Positions 1-9,371 are shown, numbered from the stretch's first letter. The stretch: DNA of 40,117 nt from Chromatiales bacterium (GCA_024762485.1 JANTHH010000002.1:1-40117); one strand, 5' to 3'. Notes: generated by a model from the letters alone, not told the origin. Translations and numbers: made by a program.

Positions 1-242
1 TCGATGCGCTCCTCGTATTGATCGAGGGGCAGCGTCCACAGCTGCTGCCAGTCCCCGACGTCGAGTATCCGCAATCCGCCTTGCTCGATGGCGCGATGGT
101 CCTGCCAGACGAACTCGCCCGGGAGGCTGCTGAGATAGATGATCAGCACGGCCAGTGACAGCAACGCGAGGTGGAGTGCCCGGCTTCGCGGTCTGAGGCC
201 GTCCGTTGCGCCCGGCAGGGTCTGGGAGGATTCCGTTGCCAT
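1..242 (-). CDS. Large membrane protein, N-terminal fragment (possible PMT/TPR-type protein)
   Basis: Only the first 80 codons lie in the window; the gene runs off the left edge. The ATG at 242-240 sits 2 bases after the hemJ stop, so the two are probably co-translated. The translation starts MATESSQTLPG, has a basic stretch (RPRSR), a hydrophobic segment at about residues 23-40, and then LSSLPGEFVWQDHRAIE. An opening membrane helix followed by an FVWDDH-like motif is familiar from multi-pass membrane proteins with protein O-mannosyltransferase-like cores, often followed by TPR repeats. That assignment is by family resemblance from a short piece, so the catalytic domain cannot be checked. The frame is open throughout. 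Confidence 0.6.
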   Translation of the reverse strand, partial: MATESSQTLPGATDGLRPRSRALHLALLSLAVLIIYLSSLPGEFVWQDHRAIEQGGLRILDVGDWQQLWTLPLDQYEERI

Positions 243-244
243 GG

Positions 245-667
245 CTATACCGGGCGGACGGTGGCCAGCAGCACAATGGCGACGAGGAAGATCACCGGTA
301 TCTCATTGAACCAGCGAAACCAGACGTGGCCATGGCGGTTGCGGTCGTGCTTGAAGTCGGTCACCAGCCTGCCGCAGACCAGGTGGTAGACCACCAGCAG
401 CGCGATCAGCACCAGCTTGACCTGCAGCCAGAGCATGCCGCCGTAGGCGGCCCAGGCGTAGTCGATCAGCATCCAGATACCGAAGACGAGGGTCGCGATA
501 CCACCGGGCAGGGTGATGCCGTAGTACAGCTTGCGTTCCATCACCTTGAAACGCGCATTCGATATCTCGTCATCCGCCATGGCGTGGTAGACGAACAGCC
601 GGGGCAGGTAAAACAGCCCGGCGAACCAGGTCACCATGAAGATGATGTGCAATCCCTTCAGCCACAT
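245..667 (-). CDS. hemJ: HemJ-type protoporphyrinogen IX oxidase
   Basis: A 140-residue protein with four hydrophobic helices. HemJ oxidises protoporphyrinogen IX to protoporphyrin IX, the penultimate step of heme synthesis, in the inner membrane; it replaces HemG or HemY in many Gram-negative bacteria. The family signature is visible at the N-terminus: WLKGLHIIFMVTWFAGLFYL then PRLFVYHA, including the conserved early histidine and the PRLFVYH block. The length is normal for the family. The gene starts 2 bases after the tlpA-like stop and ends 2 bases before the next start, so it is internal to a coupled minus-strand chain. In Pseudomonas a HemJ gene also lies next to argC (recalled synteny). 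Confidence 0.88.
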   Translation of the reverse strand: MWLKGLHIIFMVTWFAGLFYLPRLFVYHAMADDEISNARFKVMERKLYYGITLPGGIATLVFGIWMLIDYAWAAYGGMLWLQVKLVLIALLVVYHLVCGRLVTDFKHDRNRHGHVWFRWFNEIPVIFLVAIVLLATVRPV

Positions 668-669
668 GA

Positions 670-1179
670 TCAGGTCCTCGGCAGCAGGTCGAGAATGAGG
701 GAGCGGGTCTGCGCCATGTCCAGTGCACCGGTGTGCCTGAAGACGATATCGCCCGCGGGGCCGACCAGCACGTGGGTCGGGGTGACACGCACGTCACCGA
801 AGGCCCGGGTGACGCGTGATTCGAGGTCGAAGGCGAGGGGGTAGGGCGGGTCGAGCCGCTGTTGTACCTCGAGGATGCGAGCCGGTGGGTCATGGGGCAT
901 GGCCACGCCGATCATGCCCAGGCCGGCGGGTGACAGTTCGTGGTAAAGCTCGCCCAGTTCGGGCATCTCACGCAGGCAGGCAGGGCAGTCACTGGCCCAG
1001 AAACTGATCAGCAGGGGCCTGCCGCGGAAGTCGGCGAGGCCCAGCTGGCCACCCCGTGTGAGCACGAAGCTCACGGCCGCCGGGTCGATCCGCGCCTGCC
1101 GTTGCGAGGTCAGAGAGACGACGAACACCACTGCCAGCAGCGGCACGGCAATGGCCAGGCGTCTGGCGGGAATCCTCAT
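670..1179 (-). CDS. TlpA/ResA-like membrane-anchored thiol-disulfide oxidoreductase
   Basis: A 169-residue protein with one N-terminal hydrophobic anchor (about residues 8-24) and a periplasmic thioredoxin fold. The redox motif is WASDCPAC (Cys65 and Cys68), and the cis-proline region TPTHVLVGPAGD follows at about residues 133-144. Such proteins reduce or exchange disulfides in the periplasm, often for cytochrome c maturation or metal-site assembly; the specific partner here is unknown. The start overlaps the end of the DUF4126 gene by 4 bases (ATGA type), and the stop is 2 bases before hemJ. A heme link through the neighbouring hemJ is possible but is inference. Confidence 0.85.
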   Translation of the reverse strand: MRIPARRLAIAVPLLAVVFVVSLTSQRQARIDPAAVSFVLTRGGQLGLADFRGRPLLISFWASDCPACLREMPELGELYHELSPAGLGMIGVAMPHDPPARILEVQQRLDPPYPLAFDLESRVTRAFGDVRVTPTHVLVGPAGDIVFRHTGALDMAQTRSLILDLLPRT

Positions 1180-1898
1180 GGTTCGTCACGGGGCCCGGGG
1201 AGAGGGGTCGGCGGCGCCCCGGGGCCCTCGCCGGGAGGGGCACCCGGAGGTGGGGGTGTGGCGGTCGTCGTCCCGCTGACCGGGGCGGGCTGCGCGGAGC
1301 CCCCGCCGAGCATCCGTCCGAGGGCGGCGAACAAACGCTTCAGGGTGCGCCAGATCTTCGGCAGCAGCCAGGCGACGATGAGGATGAAGACGACCAGCGC
1401 GGCGATGAACAGCCAGGGGTGATGCAATGCGGCCCACATGCCGGCGAATACCGAGATGTCCTCCGCGACCGAGGCGGTCCAGTTGCTGAAGGGTTCCGGC
1501 GAGGTGTTGATCAGTGCCCGGGAGCCGGCCTTGGTGGCGTGGCTGGCGGTGGCCAGGGTGCCGCCCACCAGCAGCGCGGCGAACTCCGCCGCCGGCCCCA
1601 CGTCCAGACCCTGTGCGGCGCCCGCGGCGAGCACGGCCCCGGCCGGGATGCGGATGAAGGTGTGCAGGGTGTCCCAGGCGGAATCGACGCCGGGCACCTT
1701 GTCGGCGAAGAACTCGATGGCATACATCAGGCCGGCAGCGCCGAGCACCAGCGGGTTCTGCAGGATCTCCAGTTCTGGCGGCAGGTCGATCTGACCGGTG
1801 ACGCCCATCCAGCCCAGTGCGAGCACGGTGGCGTAGAGGTTGATGCCGGCGGCCCAGGAGGCCCCGAGCATGATTGAAATGGTGTGGACGGTATCCAT
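1176..1898 (-). CDS. DUF4126 family membrane protein with proline-rich tail
   Basis: A 240-residue protein. Residues 1-190 hold several hydrophobic helices and the features I associate with DUF4126: an opening GASWAAGINLYATVLALG, then AIEFFADKVPGVDSAWDTLHTFIR, a glycine/alanine-rich helix, and a late FIAALVVFILIVAWLLPKIW helix. The last 45 or so residues are low-complexity and proline/glycine rich (PPPPGAPPGEGPGAPP), probably a flexible tail. The molecular function of the family is not known to me. The start is 3 bases after the ClC stop, with an AGGAAG ribosome-binding site inside the end of the ClC gene, so translation is probably coupled. Its end overlaps the tlpA-like start by 4 bases. 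Confidence 0.85.
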   Translation of the reverse strand: MDTVHTISIMLGASWAAGINLYATVLALGWMGVTGQIDLPPELEILQNPLVLGAAGLMYAIEFFADKVPGVDSAWDTLHTFIRIPAGAVLAAGAAQGLDVGPAAEFAALLVGGTLATASHATKAGSRALINTSPEPFSNWTASVAEDISVFAGMWAALHHPWLFIAALVVFILIVAWLLPKIWRTLKRLFAALGRMLGGGSAQPAPVSGTTTATPPPPGAPPGEGPGAPPTPLPGPRDEP

Positions 1899-1901
1899 AC
1901 G

Positions 1902-3212
1902 TCACTTCCTATGGCTTTTCTGTGCCTTCGGGGTGTCGTCCTCGCTGCGGAGGAAGGCCTGGGCGAGGCTCGCATACAGCGGTTGTGGACAGACCAGGTG
2001 GGCGCTCCCCGAGGCGATGAACGCGGTGGCCATCAGTGCCAGCAGCATGTCCTGGTTGGCAGTCATTTCCATCACGATGACGAAGGCGGTGATAGGCGAC
2101 TGTACCACGCCGGAAAAATACCCGACCATGCCGAGCAGGATCATCACCGACAGCGGTGCCACCGGCAGCAGATGGCCGATATCTGCACCGACCCCCGCGC
2201 CGGTGGCCAGCGAGGGCGCGAAGATGCCGCCGGGGATGCCGCTGAGGTATGAGGCCAGGGTCGAGCCCATCTTGTAGAACGGATACCAGGGATCCAGCGG
2301 GGCGTTGCCGTCGATGATGGCCTTGGCCTCGGCATAACCGGTGCCGCTGGCCGTGTAGCCGGAAAGATAGCCGATGACCGCCACCGCGATGCCGGTCAGC
2401 AGGGCCACCAGCAGCGGGCGGCTGCGGGCGGCGGGAGCGATCCAGCGTACCCCCTGGATCATCCCGGTGCTGAACAGCCCGCCCAGCAGGCCACCGAGCA
2501 CTCCGCAGATCGGTACCGCGAGCCAGGTGCTCGCCTCACCCATCATGGCATCTGACTGGCCGAAGTAGGTATAGGGGCCGGAGATCGCCAGCGCGGTGAC
2601 GCCGGCAAACACCACTGCGGTGATGACGATGCCGCTGGTGCGCTGCTCGAAGGAGCGGCTCATCTCCTCGATGGCGAACACCACCCCCGCCAGCGGCGTG
2701 TTGAATGCGGCGGCGATGCCGGCGGCACCACCGGCAAGGATCAGCCCACGCTCCATGTAGTGGGCGGGAAAGCGGGCAAAGCCGCCGAGCGAATGCATCA
2801 GTGCTGCGCCGATGTGCACCGAGGGGCCCTCGCGGCCGATGGAGGCCCCGGACAGCAGGCCGAGCAGGGTCAGCAGGACCTTGCCGATGGCGATCCGGAT
2901 CGACAGTAGTGCGTCGCGGCGACGCATCTCCAGCGAGGCGATGACCTGAGGGATGCCGCTGCCCTGCGAGCCGGGGAAGAAGCGGCGCGTGAGCCAGGCG
3001 ATCAGCACCAGACCCAGGGGTGTCAGTGCCAGGGGCAGCAGCGGATTGTATTGCGCCAGCTGGATGAACAGTCCATTGGCATGCTCGGCCAGTTCTGCGA
3101 ACAGGGCGCAAGCCAGACCCACCAGGACGGCACCCAGCCAGAACACCAGGCGCACCTTCCAGGCCCTGGCGGAGAGCAGTTTTCGCCGTGCGCGGCGGAT
3201 ATGGCGACGCAT
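1902..3212 (-). CDS. ClC family chloride channel/antiporter
   Basis: A 436-residue multi-pass protein with all classic ClC signatures: GSGIPQ (residues 84-89), GREGPSVHIG (126-135, external gating glutamate Glu128), FAIEEM (179-184, matching the internal proton-transfer glutamate of ClC-ec1), GGIFAPSLATGAGVGADIG, and a C-terminal QPLYA that supplies the anion-site tyrosine. Having both gating and internal glutamates predicts a Cl-/H+ exchanger rather than a passive channel. There is no C-terminal CBS domain, as in short bacterial ClCs. The chosen ATG at 3212 has only a weak ribosome-binding site. It heads the minus-strand chain ending in hemJ and is divergent from argC across about 120 bases. 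Confidence 0.93.
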   Translation of the reverse strand: MRRHIRRARRKLLSARAWKVRLVFWLGAVLVGLACALFAELAEHANGLFIQLAQYNPLLPLALTPLGLVLIAWLTRRFFPGSQGSGIPQVIASLEMRRRDALLSIRIAIGKVLLTLLGLLSGASIGREGPSVHIGAALMHSLGGFARFPAHYMERGLILAGGAAGIAAAFNTPLAGVVFAIEEMSRSFEQRTSGIVITAVVFAGVTALAISGPYTYFGQSDAMMGEASTWLAVPICGVLGGLLGGLFSTGMIQGVRWIAPAARSRPLLVALLTGIAVAVIGYLSGYTASGTGYAEAKAIIDGNAPLDPWYPFYKMGSTLASYLSGIPGGIFAPSLATGAGVGADIGHLLPVAPLSVMILLGMVGYFSGVVQSPITAFVIVMEMTANQDMLLALMATAFIASGSAHLVCPQPLYASLAQAFLRSEDDTPKAQKSHRK

Positions 3213-3333
3213 GTTCTTGTGCTGTTGTCAGCCTTTTAACCGGGTCCTGAGTGTATCATGGGGTATTTAGGCCCGGACGGCGCAGTGCTGCCCGGTCGGG
3301 TCGGTGACATCATCCAGCGACCAGAGAAGGCAC

Positions 3334-4362
3334 ATGATCAAGATCGGCATCGTCGGCGGCACCGGCTACACCGGGGTGGAATTGCTGAGGTTGCTCGCCA
3401 CCCATCCCCAGGCAAGTCTCCAGGTCATCACTTCCCGTTCCGAGGCGGGGACCCCGGTGGCCGACCTGTTCGGCAACCTGCGCGGTCACGTCGACATCCC
3501 CTTCACCGCGCCCGACAGTGCCTCGCTGGCGGCGTGCGACCTGGTGTTCTTCGCCACCCCCAATGGCACCGCCATGAAGCGGGTGCCGGAGTTGCTGGCG
3601 GCGGGGGTCAGGGTGATCGACCTGGCAGCGGACTTCCGTCTCAGGGACCCGGCGGAGTGGGCGCAGTGGTACGGCATGCCCCATGCCTGCCCGGAGCTGC
3701 TGGCCGAGGCGGTGTACGGCCTGCCGGAGGTCAACCGCGAGGCGATCCGCGGTGCGCGCCTGGTGGCCAACCCCGGCTGCTATCCCACCGCGGCCACCCT
3801 GGGCCTGCTGCCGCTGGTGGAGGCAGGGCTGGTGGACAACCAGACACTGGTGGCCGACTGCAAGTCGGGCGTCAGTGGCGCGGGTCGCGGCGCCAGTGTC
3901 GGCACCCTGATGGCCGAGGTCAACGAGAGCTTCAAGGCCTATGCGGTGCCCGGCCATCGTCATCTGCCCGAGATCAGCCAGAATCTGGGCGAGGCGGCCG
4001 GCGGCCGTGTCGGCCTGACCTTCGTCCCCCACCTGTTGCCGATGACCCGCGGCATCCATGCCACCCTTTATGCCCGTGGCGTGGCCGATGTCGACCTGCA
4101 GGCGCTGTTCGAGCAACGCTACGCCGGCGAGCCCTTCGTCGACGTGCTGCCCGCCGGCTCCCATCCCGAGACCCGGACCGTACGCGGGGTGAATCACTGC
4201 CGCATCGCCGTGCACCGGCCACAGGGGGGCGACACCGTGGTGGTGCTGTCGGTCATCGACAACCTGACCAAGGGCGCCGCCGGCCAGGCGGTACAGAACA
4301 TGAATCTGATGTTTGGCCTGGATGAGGCCGCGGGCCTCGGTCAGGTCGCGCTGCTGCCCTGA
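3334..4362 (+). CDS. argC: N-acetyl-gamma-glutamyl-phosphate reductase
   Basis: ArgC reduces N-acetylglutamyl phosphate to N-acetylglutamate semialdehyde with NADPH, the third step of arginine synthesis. The 342-residue product begins MIKIGIVGGTGYTGVELLRL, giving the GxxGxxG nucleotide-binding motif, and has the catalytic cysteine in NPGCYPTA (Cys149). The C-terminal part includes the family segment VPHLLPMTRGIHATLYA. I chose the ATG at 3334 because AGAGAAGG lies just upstream and because family members start at this point; an upstream in-frame GTG at 3304 would add 10 unlikely residues. The stop shares one base with the next start (TGATG), so argC is coupled to the downstream gene. Confidence 0.96.
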   Translation: MIKIGIVGGTGYTGVELLRLLATHPQASLQVITSRSEAGTPVADLFGNLRGHVDIPFTAPDSASLAACDLVFFATPNGTAMKRVPELLAAGVRVIDLAADFRLRDPAEWAQWYGMPHACPELLAEAVYGLPEVNREAIRGARLVANPGCYPTAATLGLLPLVEAGLVDNQTLVADCKSGVSGAGRGASVGTLMAEVNESFKAYAVPGHRHLPEISQNLGEAAGGRVGLTFVPHLLPMTRGIHATLYARGVADVDLQALFEQRYAGEPFVDVLPAGSHPETRTVRGVNHCRIAVHRPQGGDTVVVLSVIDNLTKGAAGQAVQNMNLMFGLDEAAGLGQVALLP

Positions 4363-5096
4363 TGAAACGGGTCAGGCCGCCGCGTATCGTCACGCCGCAT
4401 ATCAGCCAGCCGGGTGGCAAGGGCTCGTTCTGGCTGCTGATCCTGGGTCTGGTTGCCCTGTTCTTCTGGACCTGGCAGGTATTCGATTACGGCCGGGAGT
4501 GGGCGGGCTACGAGGGCGAGCGGACGGCAGAAGAGCTGGCGTCACTGCAGCAGCAGGTGGCCGATCTGGATGCCGAACGGGACCGCCTCAAGCTGCAACT
4601 TGCCACCTGCACACGCAACGGCCAGATCGACCGTGATGCGGTCCGCCGTGCCCAGGTCGAGTTGCGCGAGCTGCAGACGCGGCAGGCGAGTGTGCAGCAG
4701 GAGCTGGAGCTGCTGCGCGGGGTGCTGTCCCGGGGTGAGGGGCCGTTGCAGGTGCGGAACCTGAGACTCCAGTCGCTGCCTGAAAAGGGACATTTCCGCT
4801 ACAGTTTCACCATAGCCCAGGTGTTGAGCGGTCTCGGCAAGACCACCGGGACCGTGCGTTTCCTCCTCCGAGGCAAGGCCGACGGCAAGGCGAAGGCGCT
4901 GAAGATGAAGGAACTGACGGGGGGCGAGCGGGATATCCACCGCCTTGATTTCACCCATTACCAGGATTTCAGCGGTGAACTGCAACTGCCGGCAGGTTTC
5001 AAGCCGGAGACCCTGACGGTGGATATCCGTCCGGCCGGCAAGAAGCTGCGCCGGGAGACGCTGGACTTCCAGTGGCAAAAACTCATCCGGCCCTGA
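4362..5096 (+). CDS. DUF6776-like single-pass coiled-coil membrane protein
   Basis: A 244-residue protein with a short basic cytoplasmic N-terminus, one membrane helix at about residues 23-39 (FWLLILGLVALFFWTWQVF), a charged coiled coil from about 50 to 125 rich in Glu/Gln/Leu/Arg heptads, and a beta-rich C-terminal domain from about 130 (RNLRLQ, FRYSFTIAQVL, GTVRFLLRGKADGK). I recognise it as the conserved uncharacterised protein found between argC and a bactofilin in Pseudomonas and relatives, named DUF6776 as far as I recall. No enzyme motif is visible. The start overlaps the argC stop by one base. An envelope or cytoskeleton-linked role with the following bactofilin is inference from order only. 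Confidence 0.75.
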   Translation: MKRVRPPRIVTPHISQPGGKGSFWLLILGLVALFFWTWQVFDYGREWAGYEGERTAEELASLQQQVADLDAERDRLKLQLATCTRNGQIDRDAVRRAQVELRELQTRQASVQQELELLRGVLSRGEGPLQVRNLRLQSLPEKGHFRYSFTIAQVLSGLGKTTGTVRFLLRGKADGKAKALKMKELTGGERDIHRLDFTHYQDFSGELQLPAGFKPETLTVDIRPAGKKLRRETLDFQWQKLIRP

Positions 5097-5148
5097 TGCG
5101 CTCGGGTCGCAGCGAAAAGACGGAATACGGAATAACGAGGGCAGGACA

Positions 5149-5565
5149 GTGAGAAGGAAGAAGCAGAAGACACCCAAGGTCAGCACTGTCATCGGTCAGG
5201 ATACGGTGATTACCGGCGATGTGATGTTTGCCGGCGGCCTGCATCTGGACGGCGAGATCCACGGCAACCTCGCCACCTCCCCGCAGGCCACCTCCACCCT
5301 GATCGTCAGCGAGAAGGGTCGGGTGGAGGGCGACGTCCACGTCGATACCCTGATTCTCAATGGCACCATTGTCGGGGATGTCTACGTCAACGAGCGGGTC
5401 GAGCTGGCGGCGCAGGCGCGGGTCTCCGGCACCGTCCGTTATCGCATGCTGGAGATGGCCATGGGCGCGGAGGTCAACGGCCAGTTGGTGCGCGTTGACG
5501 AACCGGACGGCGGCGCGACACCACTGGCCACCACCCCCACCGACGTCGACCCCGAGGCCGCCTGA
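5149..5565 (+). CDS. Bactofilin (polymer-forming cytoskeletal protein)
   Basis: A 138-residue protein with the bactofilin core: a disordered basic N-terminus (RRKKQKTPK), then a right-handed beta-helix region of repeated short strands such as STVIGQDTVITGDVMFAGG, LHLDGEIHGNLA, GRVEGDVHVDTLILNGTIVG and ARVSGTVRYRML. The last 20 residues are Pro/Thr/Asp rich. Bactofilins polymerise without nucleotide and serve as scaffolds for cell-wall or polar proteins, usually at the inner membrane. The GTG start at 5149 is preceded by GAGGGCAGG. It lies 52 bases after the DUF6776-like gene and before erpA, an order kept in Pseudomonas. Confidence 0.9.
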   Translation: MRRKKQKTPKVSTVIGQDTVITGDVMFAGGLHLDGEIHGNLATSPQATSTLIVSEKGRVEGDVHVDTLILNGTIVGDVYVNERVELAAQARVSGTVRYRMLEMAMGAEVNGQLVRVDEPDGGATPLATTPTDVDPEAA

Positions 5566-5571
5566 AGTGAA

Positions 5572-5603
5572 ATACTTGACTGTTTTGCTCGGAAAATTAT
5601 ACT
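5572..5603 (+). promoter_or_regulatory. Candidate erpA promoter with an overlapping IscR type 1-like site
   Basis: A sigma-70-like promoter is visible: TTGACT at 5576-5581, a 16-base spacer, and TATACT at 5598-5603. The stretch 5572-5596 reads ATACTTGACT followed by GTTTTGCTCGGAAAA and agrees at about 20 of 25 positions with the IscR type 1 consensus as I remember it (ATASYYGACT, RWWWYAGTC, RRSTAT). The left half matches fully and the right half is weaker. E. coli erpA and iscR promoters carry such a site over the -35 box, so [2Fe-2S]-IscR repression here is plausible but not tested. Confidence 0.55.
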
Positions 5604-5651
5604 GACCCGATCCGGTCCCCGTGACCGCACGAGATTAACAGGTGAAAGGCT

Positions 5652-6005
5652 ATGACAGAACAGGCTGCAGAACATACGGACTCTCTCGCGTTCACCCCGG
5701 CCGCGGCCGCCAAGGTGGCCTCGCTGATCGAGGAGGAAGGCAATCCGGACCTGATGCTGCGCATCTACGTGCAGGGTGGTGGTTGCTCCGGCTTCCAGTA
5801 TGGATTCACCTTCGATGAAAACATCAACGAAGGCGACGAGAAGGTGGTGACCGATGGCGTGACCCTGCTCATCGATCCCATGAGCGTGCAATACCTGATG
5901 GGTGCCGAGGTCGATTATTCCGAAGGACTCCAAGGGGCGCAGTTCGTGATCCGTAACCCCAATGCGACCACTACCTGTGGCTGCGGGTCGTCCTTCTCCG
6001 TCTGA
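5652..6005 (+). CDS. erpA: Iron-sulfur cluster insertion protein ErpA (A-type carrier)
   Basis: ErpA carries Fe-S clusters to target enzymes, including those of isoprenoid synthesis and respiration. The 117-residue product has the A-type carrier motifs: GGGCSGFQYGF (Cys45) and TTCGCGSSF (Cys109 and Cys111), the three cluster-binding cysteines. The sequence DEKVVTDGVTLLIDPMSVQYL is typical of ErpA rather than IscA. It is a standalone unit with its own candidate promoter and a hairpin terminator downstream. The upstream GGTGAAAGG fits a ribosome-binding site for the ATG at 5652. Confidence 0.96.
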   Translation: MTEQAAEHTDSLAFTPAAAAKVASLIEEEGNPDLMLRIYVQGGGCSGFQYGFTFDENINEGDEKVVTDGVTLLIDPMSVQYLMGAEVDYSEGLQGAQFVIRNPNATTTCGCGSSFSV

Positions 6006-6028
6006 CCAGTCATGCTGGCAGCGGTTTG

Positions 6029-6054
6029 AAAAAAGCGCCTGCGGGCGCTTTTTT
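6029..6054 (+). terminator. Rho-independent terminator after erpA
   Basis: A perfect inverted repeat: AAAAAA-GCGCC (6029-6039), loop TGCG (6040-6043), GGCGC-TTTTTT (6044-6054). The GC stem is followed by a six-T run, and the matching A-run on the other side means it could work in both directions. It closes the erpA transcript 24 bases after its stop and insulates exonuclease III downstream. Confidence 0.9.
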
Positions 6055-6072
6055 CGTTAGGATGCGCTCTCC

Positions 6073-6829
6073 ATGCGCGTCATCACTCTCAACGTCAACG
6101 GTATCCGTTCCGCCGCCCGTAAGGGGTTCTATTATTGGCTGCGCCGGCAAAAGGCCGATGTGGTCTGCCTGCAGGAACTGAAGGCCCAGTTGCACCAGTT
6201 GGAGGACAGACAGTTCTGGCCTCCGAGTTTCAATTGTTACTACCACACGGCTGAACGCAAGGGTTACAGCGGCGTCGCTATCTATGCCCGTCGCGAGCCG
6301 GATGAGGTGATCACGGGCATCGGCTGGCCCGAGTTCGATGCCGAGGGTCGCTGGATCGAGGCCCGCTTCGGCGCGCTCAGCGTGGTCTCGCTGTACCTGC
6401 CGTCGGGTTCCTCCGGCGAGGCCCGTCAGCAGGTCAAGTTCGAGGTCATGGAGCGGTTGCTGCCCTACCTGCGCGAGCTGCGGCACAGCGGCCGCGAATA
6501 CATCCTCTGTGGCGACTGGAACATCGCCCACCGGCCCATTGATCTGAAGAACTGGCGCAGCAATCAGAAGAACTCCGGTTTCCTCCCCGAAGAACGGGCC
6601 TGGCTCGACAAGCTGTTCGACGAGGTGGGGTACGTGGATGCCTTTCGGGTCGTCAACCAGGAACCGGAACAGTACACCTGGTGGTCTAACCGGGGCCGCG
6701 CCTGGGAGAAGAACGTGGGCTGGCGCATCGACTACCAGGTGATCACCCCCGGTCTGCGCGACAGGGTGCGCGCCGCGAGCATCTACACCCGCAAACGCTT
6801 CTCCGACCATGCCCCGCTGATCATCGATT

Positions 6830-6846
<17 letters not shown>
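6073..6846 (+). CDS. xthA: Exodeoxyribonuclease III (Crc-related branch)
   Basis: A 257-residue exonuclease/endonuclease/phosphatase-fold protein. Exonuclease III cleaves abasic sites and removes 3'-blocking groups during base excision repair. Catalytic residues are all present: Asn7 and Asn9 in LNVNGIRSA, Glu35 in CLQELKAQ, Asp148 and Asn150 in CGDWNIAH, and the SDH of FSDHAPLIIDYD (Asp245, His246). The segments LKNWRSNQKNSGFLPEERAW and GWRIDYQVITPGLR closely recall Pseudomonas Crc, a catalytically dead relative that acts in catabolite repression. Retention of the active-site residues argues for a working nuclease here. The end overlaps the ampG-like gene by 17 bases. Confidence 0.92.
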
Positions 6847-8211
<1,365 letters not shown>

Positions 8212-8212
<1 letters not shown>

Positions 8213-8922
8213 TGGAATTCCACAACCTGCTGGGCTTCGAGATGGGCTGGCTGAGCATCTTCCTGCTTGGCCTGCTTGGCGGCGTGCACTGCGTCGGCAT
8301 GTGCGGGGGGATTGTCGGTGCCCTGACCCTCGGGTTGCCGGACGAGATGCGTGGCGGCTGGCGCATGTGGCCCTATCTGCTGGCATACAACGCCGGCAGG
8401 ATCACCAGTTACGTGCTGGCAGGGACGATTGCTGGCGGCCTGGGCTGGCTGCTGGCAGGTTTTCTTCCGGTCCAGCTGGCGCAGAATCTGCTACTGGGAT
8501 TCGCCGGTATCTTCATGGTGCTGCTGGGTCTCTACCTCAGCGGCTGGTGGCCGGTGCTGTCACGGCTGGAAGCGCTGGGAGGCGCCCTCTGGCGGCGAAT
8601 CGAGCCGTGGGGGCGCGGTCTGATGCCGGTCAGGAATGTGCGCCAGGCGCTGCTGTTGGGGATGCTCTGGGGCTGGGTGCCCTGCGGCATGGTCTACGGT
8701 GCGCTGGTGGGCGCGGTATCGGCGGGTGGACCGCTCAGCGGCGGTGCCTGGATGCTCGCCTTCGGTCTCGGCACCCTGCCCAATCTGCTGCTGATGGGTG
8801 CGGCCGCTGGCTGGCTGGCGCGTTGGGTCAGGCACCCGCTGGTACGCACCCTCGCCGGCACCCTGGTGTTGGCGATGGGGGTGATGACGTTGCTGCGCGC
8901 GGCCCAGGGACTCTGGGCCTGA
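8212..8922 (+). CDS. SafE/DsbD-like membrane protein (sulfite exporter TauE/SafE family annotation)
   Basis: A 236-residue protein with about six membrane helices. The first helix carries LLGGVHCVGMCGGIVGALTL with paired cysteines Cys27 and Cys31, and a later helix has WGWVPCGMVYGAL. Those paired half-repeats are the mark of the cytochrome c biogenesis/DsbD-2 type often auto-annotated as TauE/SafE. Relatives sit near cytochrome cbb3 maturation genes and may move reducing equivalents or copper, but no such gene is adjacent here. The start shares one base with the ampG stop. The stop faces the stop of the DUF4426 gene only 5 bases away. Confidence 0.82.
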
Positions 8923-8927
8923 AGTGC

Positions 8928-9371
8928 TCAGTCGGTATAGAACTCGTGGGTCATGCGCGCCCTGTAGGGCAGGCGCTCACCCTCCGGTATCACCTCGATG
9001 AGGAAGTTCAGCCGTTCGCGGTGGGCCACCGGAAAATCGCCGATGTAGTAGACGGCATCGCCATCACGTATCTCCCGCACCGGGATCTGCCGTTCCTGGC
9101 CGATGAGGTTGCGTGCACTGACTCTGACCCTGGCCGGGACCGGTTTGCCGGTCGTGCCGGGGATCTCCTTGATGACACTGATGTTGATCATCGCCCGGCT
9201 CTTGCTGCGCTTGATGCCGTAGTTCGACGCCACCTTGGGGTCGAGGATGTCAGTGGTCAGGGCGTTGTGGTGGATGGTGTAACCGGGTACCCGTGTGCTG
9301 TTCTCGGCAGTTGCGCTCACTGACAGCAACAGCAGCAGGCAGGTCGTGATGAGGCTTGCTGGTCTTCTCAT
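8928..9371 (-). CDS. DUF4426 family secreted protein
   Basis: A 147-residue protein with a signal peptide (MRRPASLITTCLLLLLSVSA then TAEN) and a compact beta-rich domain: YTIHHNALTTDILDPKVASN, the conserved KSRAMINISVI, and RMTHEFYTD at the end. I recognise this as DUF4426; its function is unknown. In Pseudomonas a DUF4426 gene lies with yggS, proC and yggT, and the same neighbourhood is kept here with a GTPase in between. I chose the ATG at 9371, with an AGAGG ribosome-binding site upstream and a signal peptide directly following. Longer in-frame starts reach into the intergenic region and would bury the signal peptide. Confidence 0.83.
   Translation of the reverse strand: MRRPASLITTCLLLLLSVSATAENSTRVPGYTIHHNALTTDILDPKVASNYGIKRSKSRAMINISVIKEIPGTTGKPVPARVRVSARNLIGQERQIPVREIRDGDAVYYIGDFPVAHRERLNFLIEVIPEGERLPYRARMTHEFYTD

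Noticed and set aside
3213..3333. Sigma-70 promoter for argC or the ClC gene in the divergent gap
   Set aside because: TTGTCA (3225) and TATCAT (3254) are 23 bases apart, too far for a standard promoter, and no better pair stands out.
3310..4215. Long open frame antisense to argC (about 300 codons)
   Set aside because: GC-rich coding DNA commonly leaves the opposite strand open; the translation is rich in His, Gln and Gly with no family motif, and argC is unambiguous.
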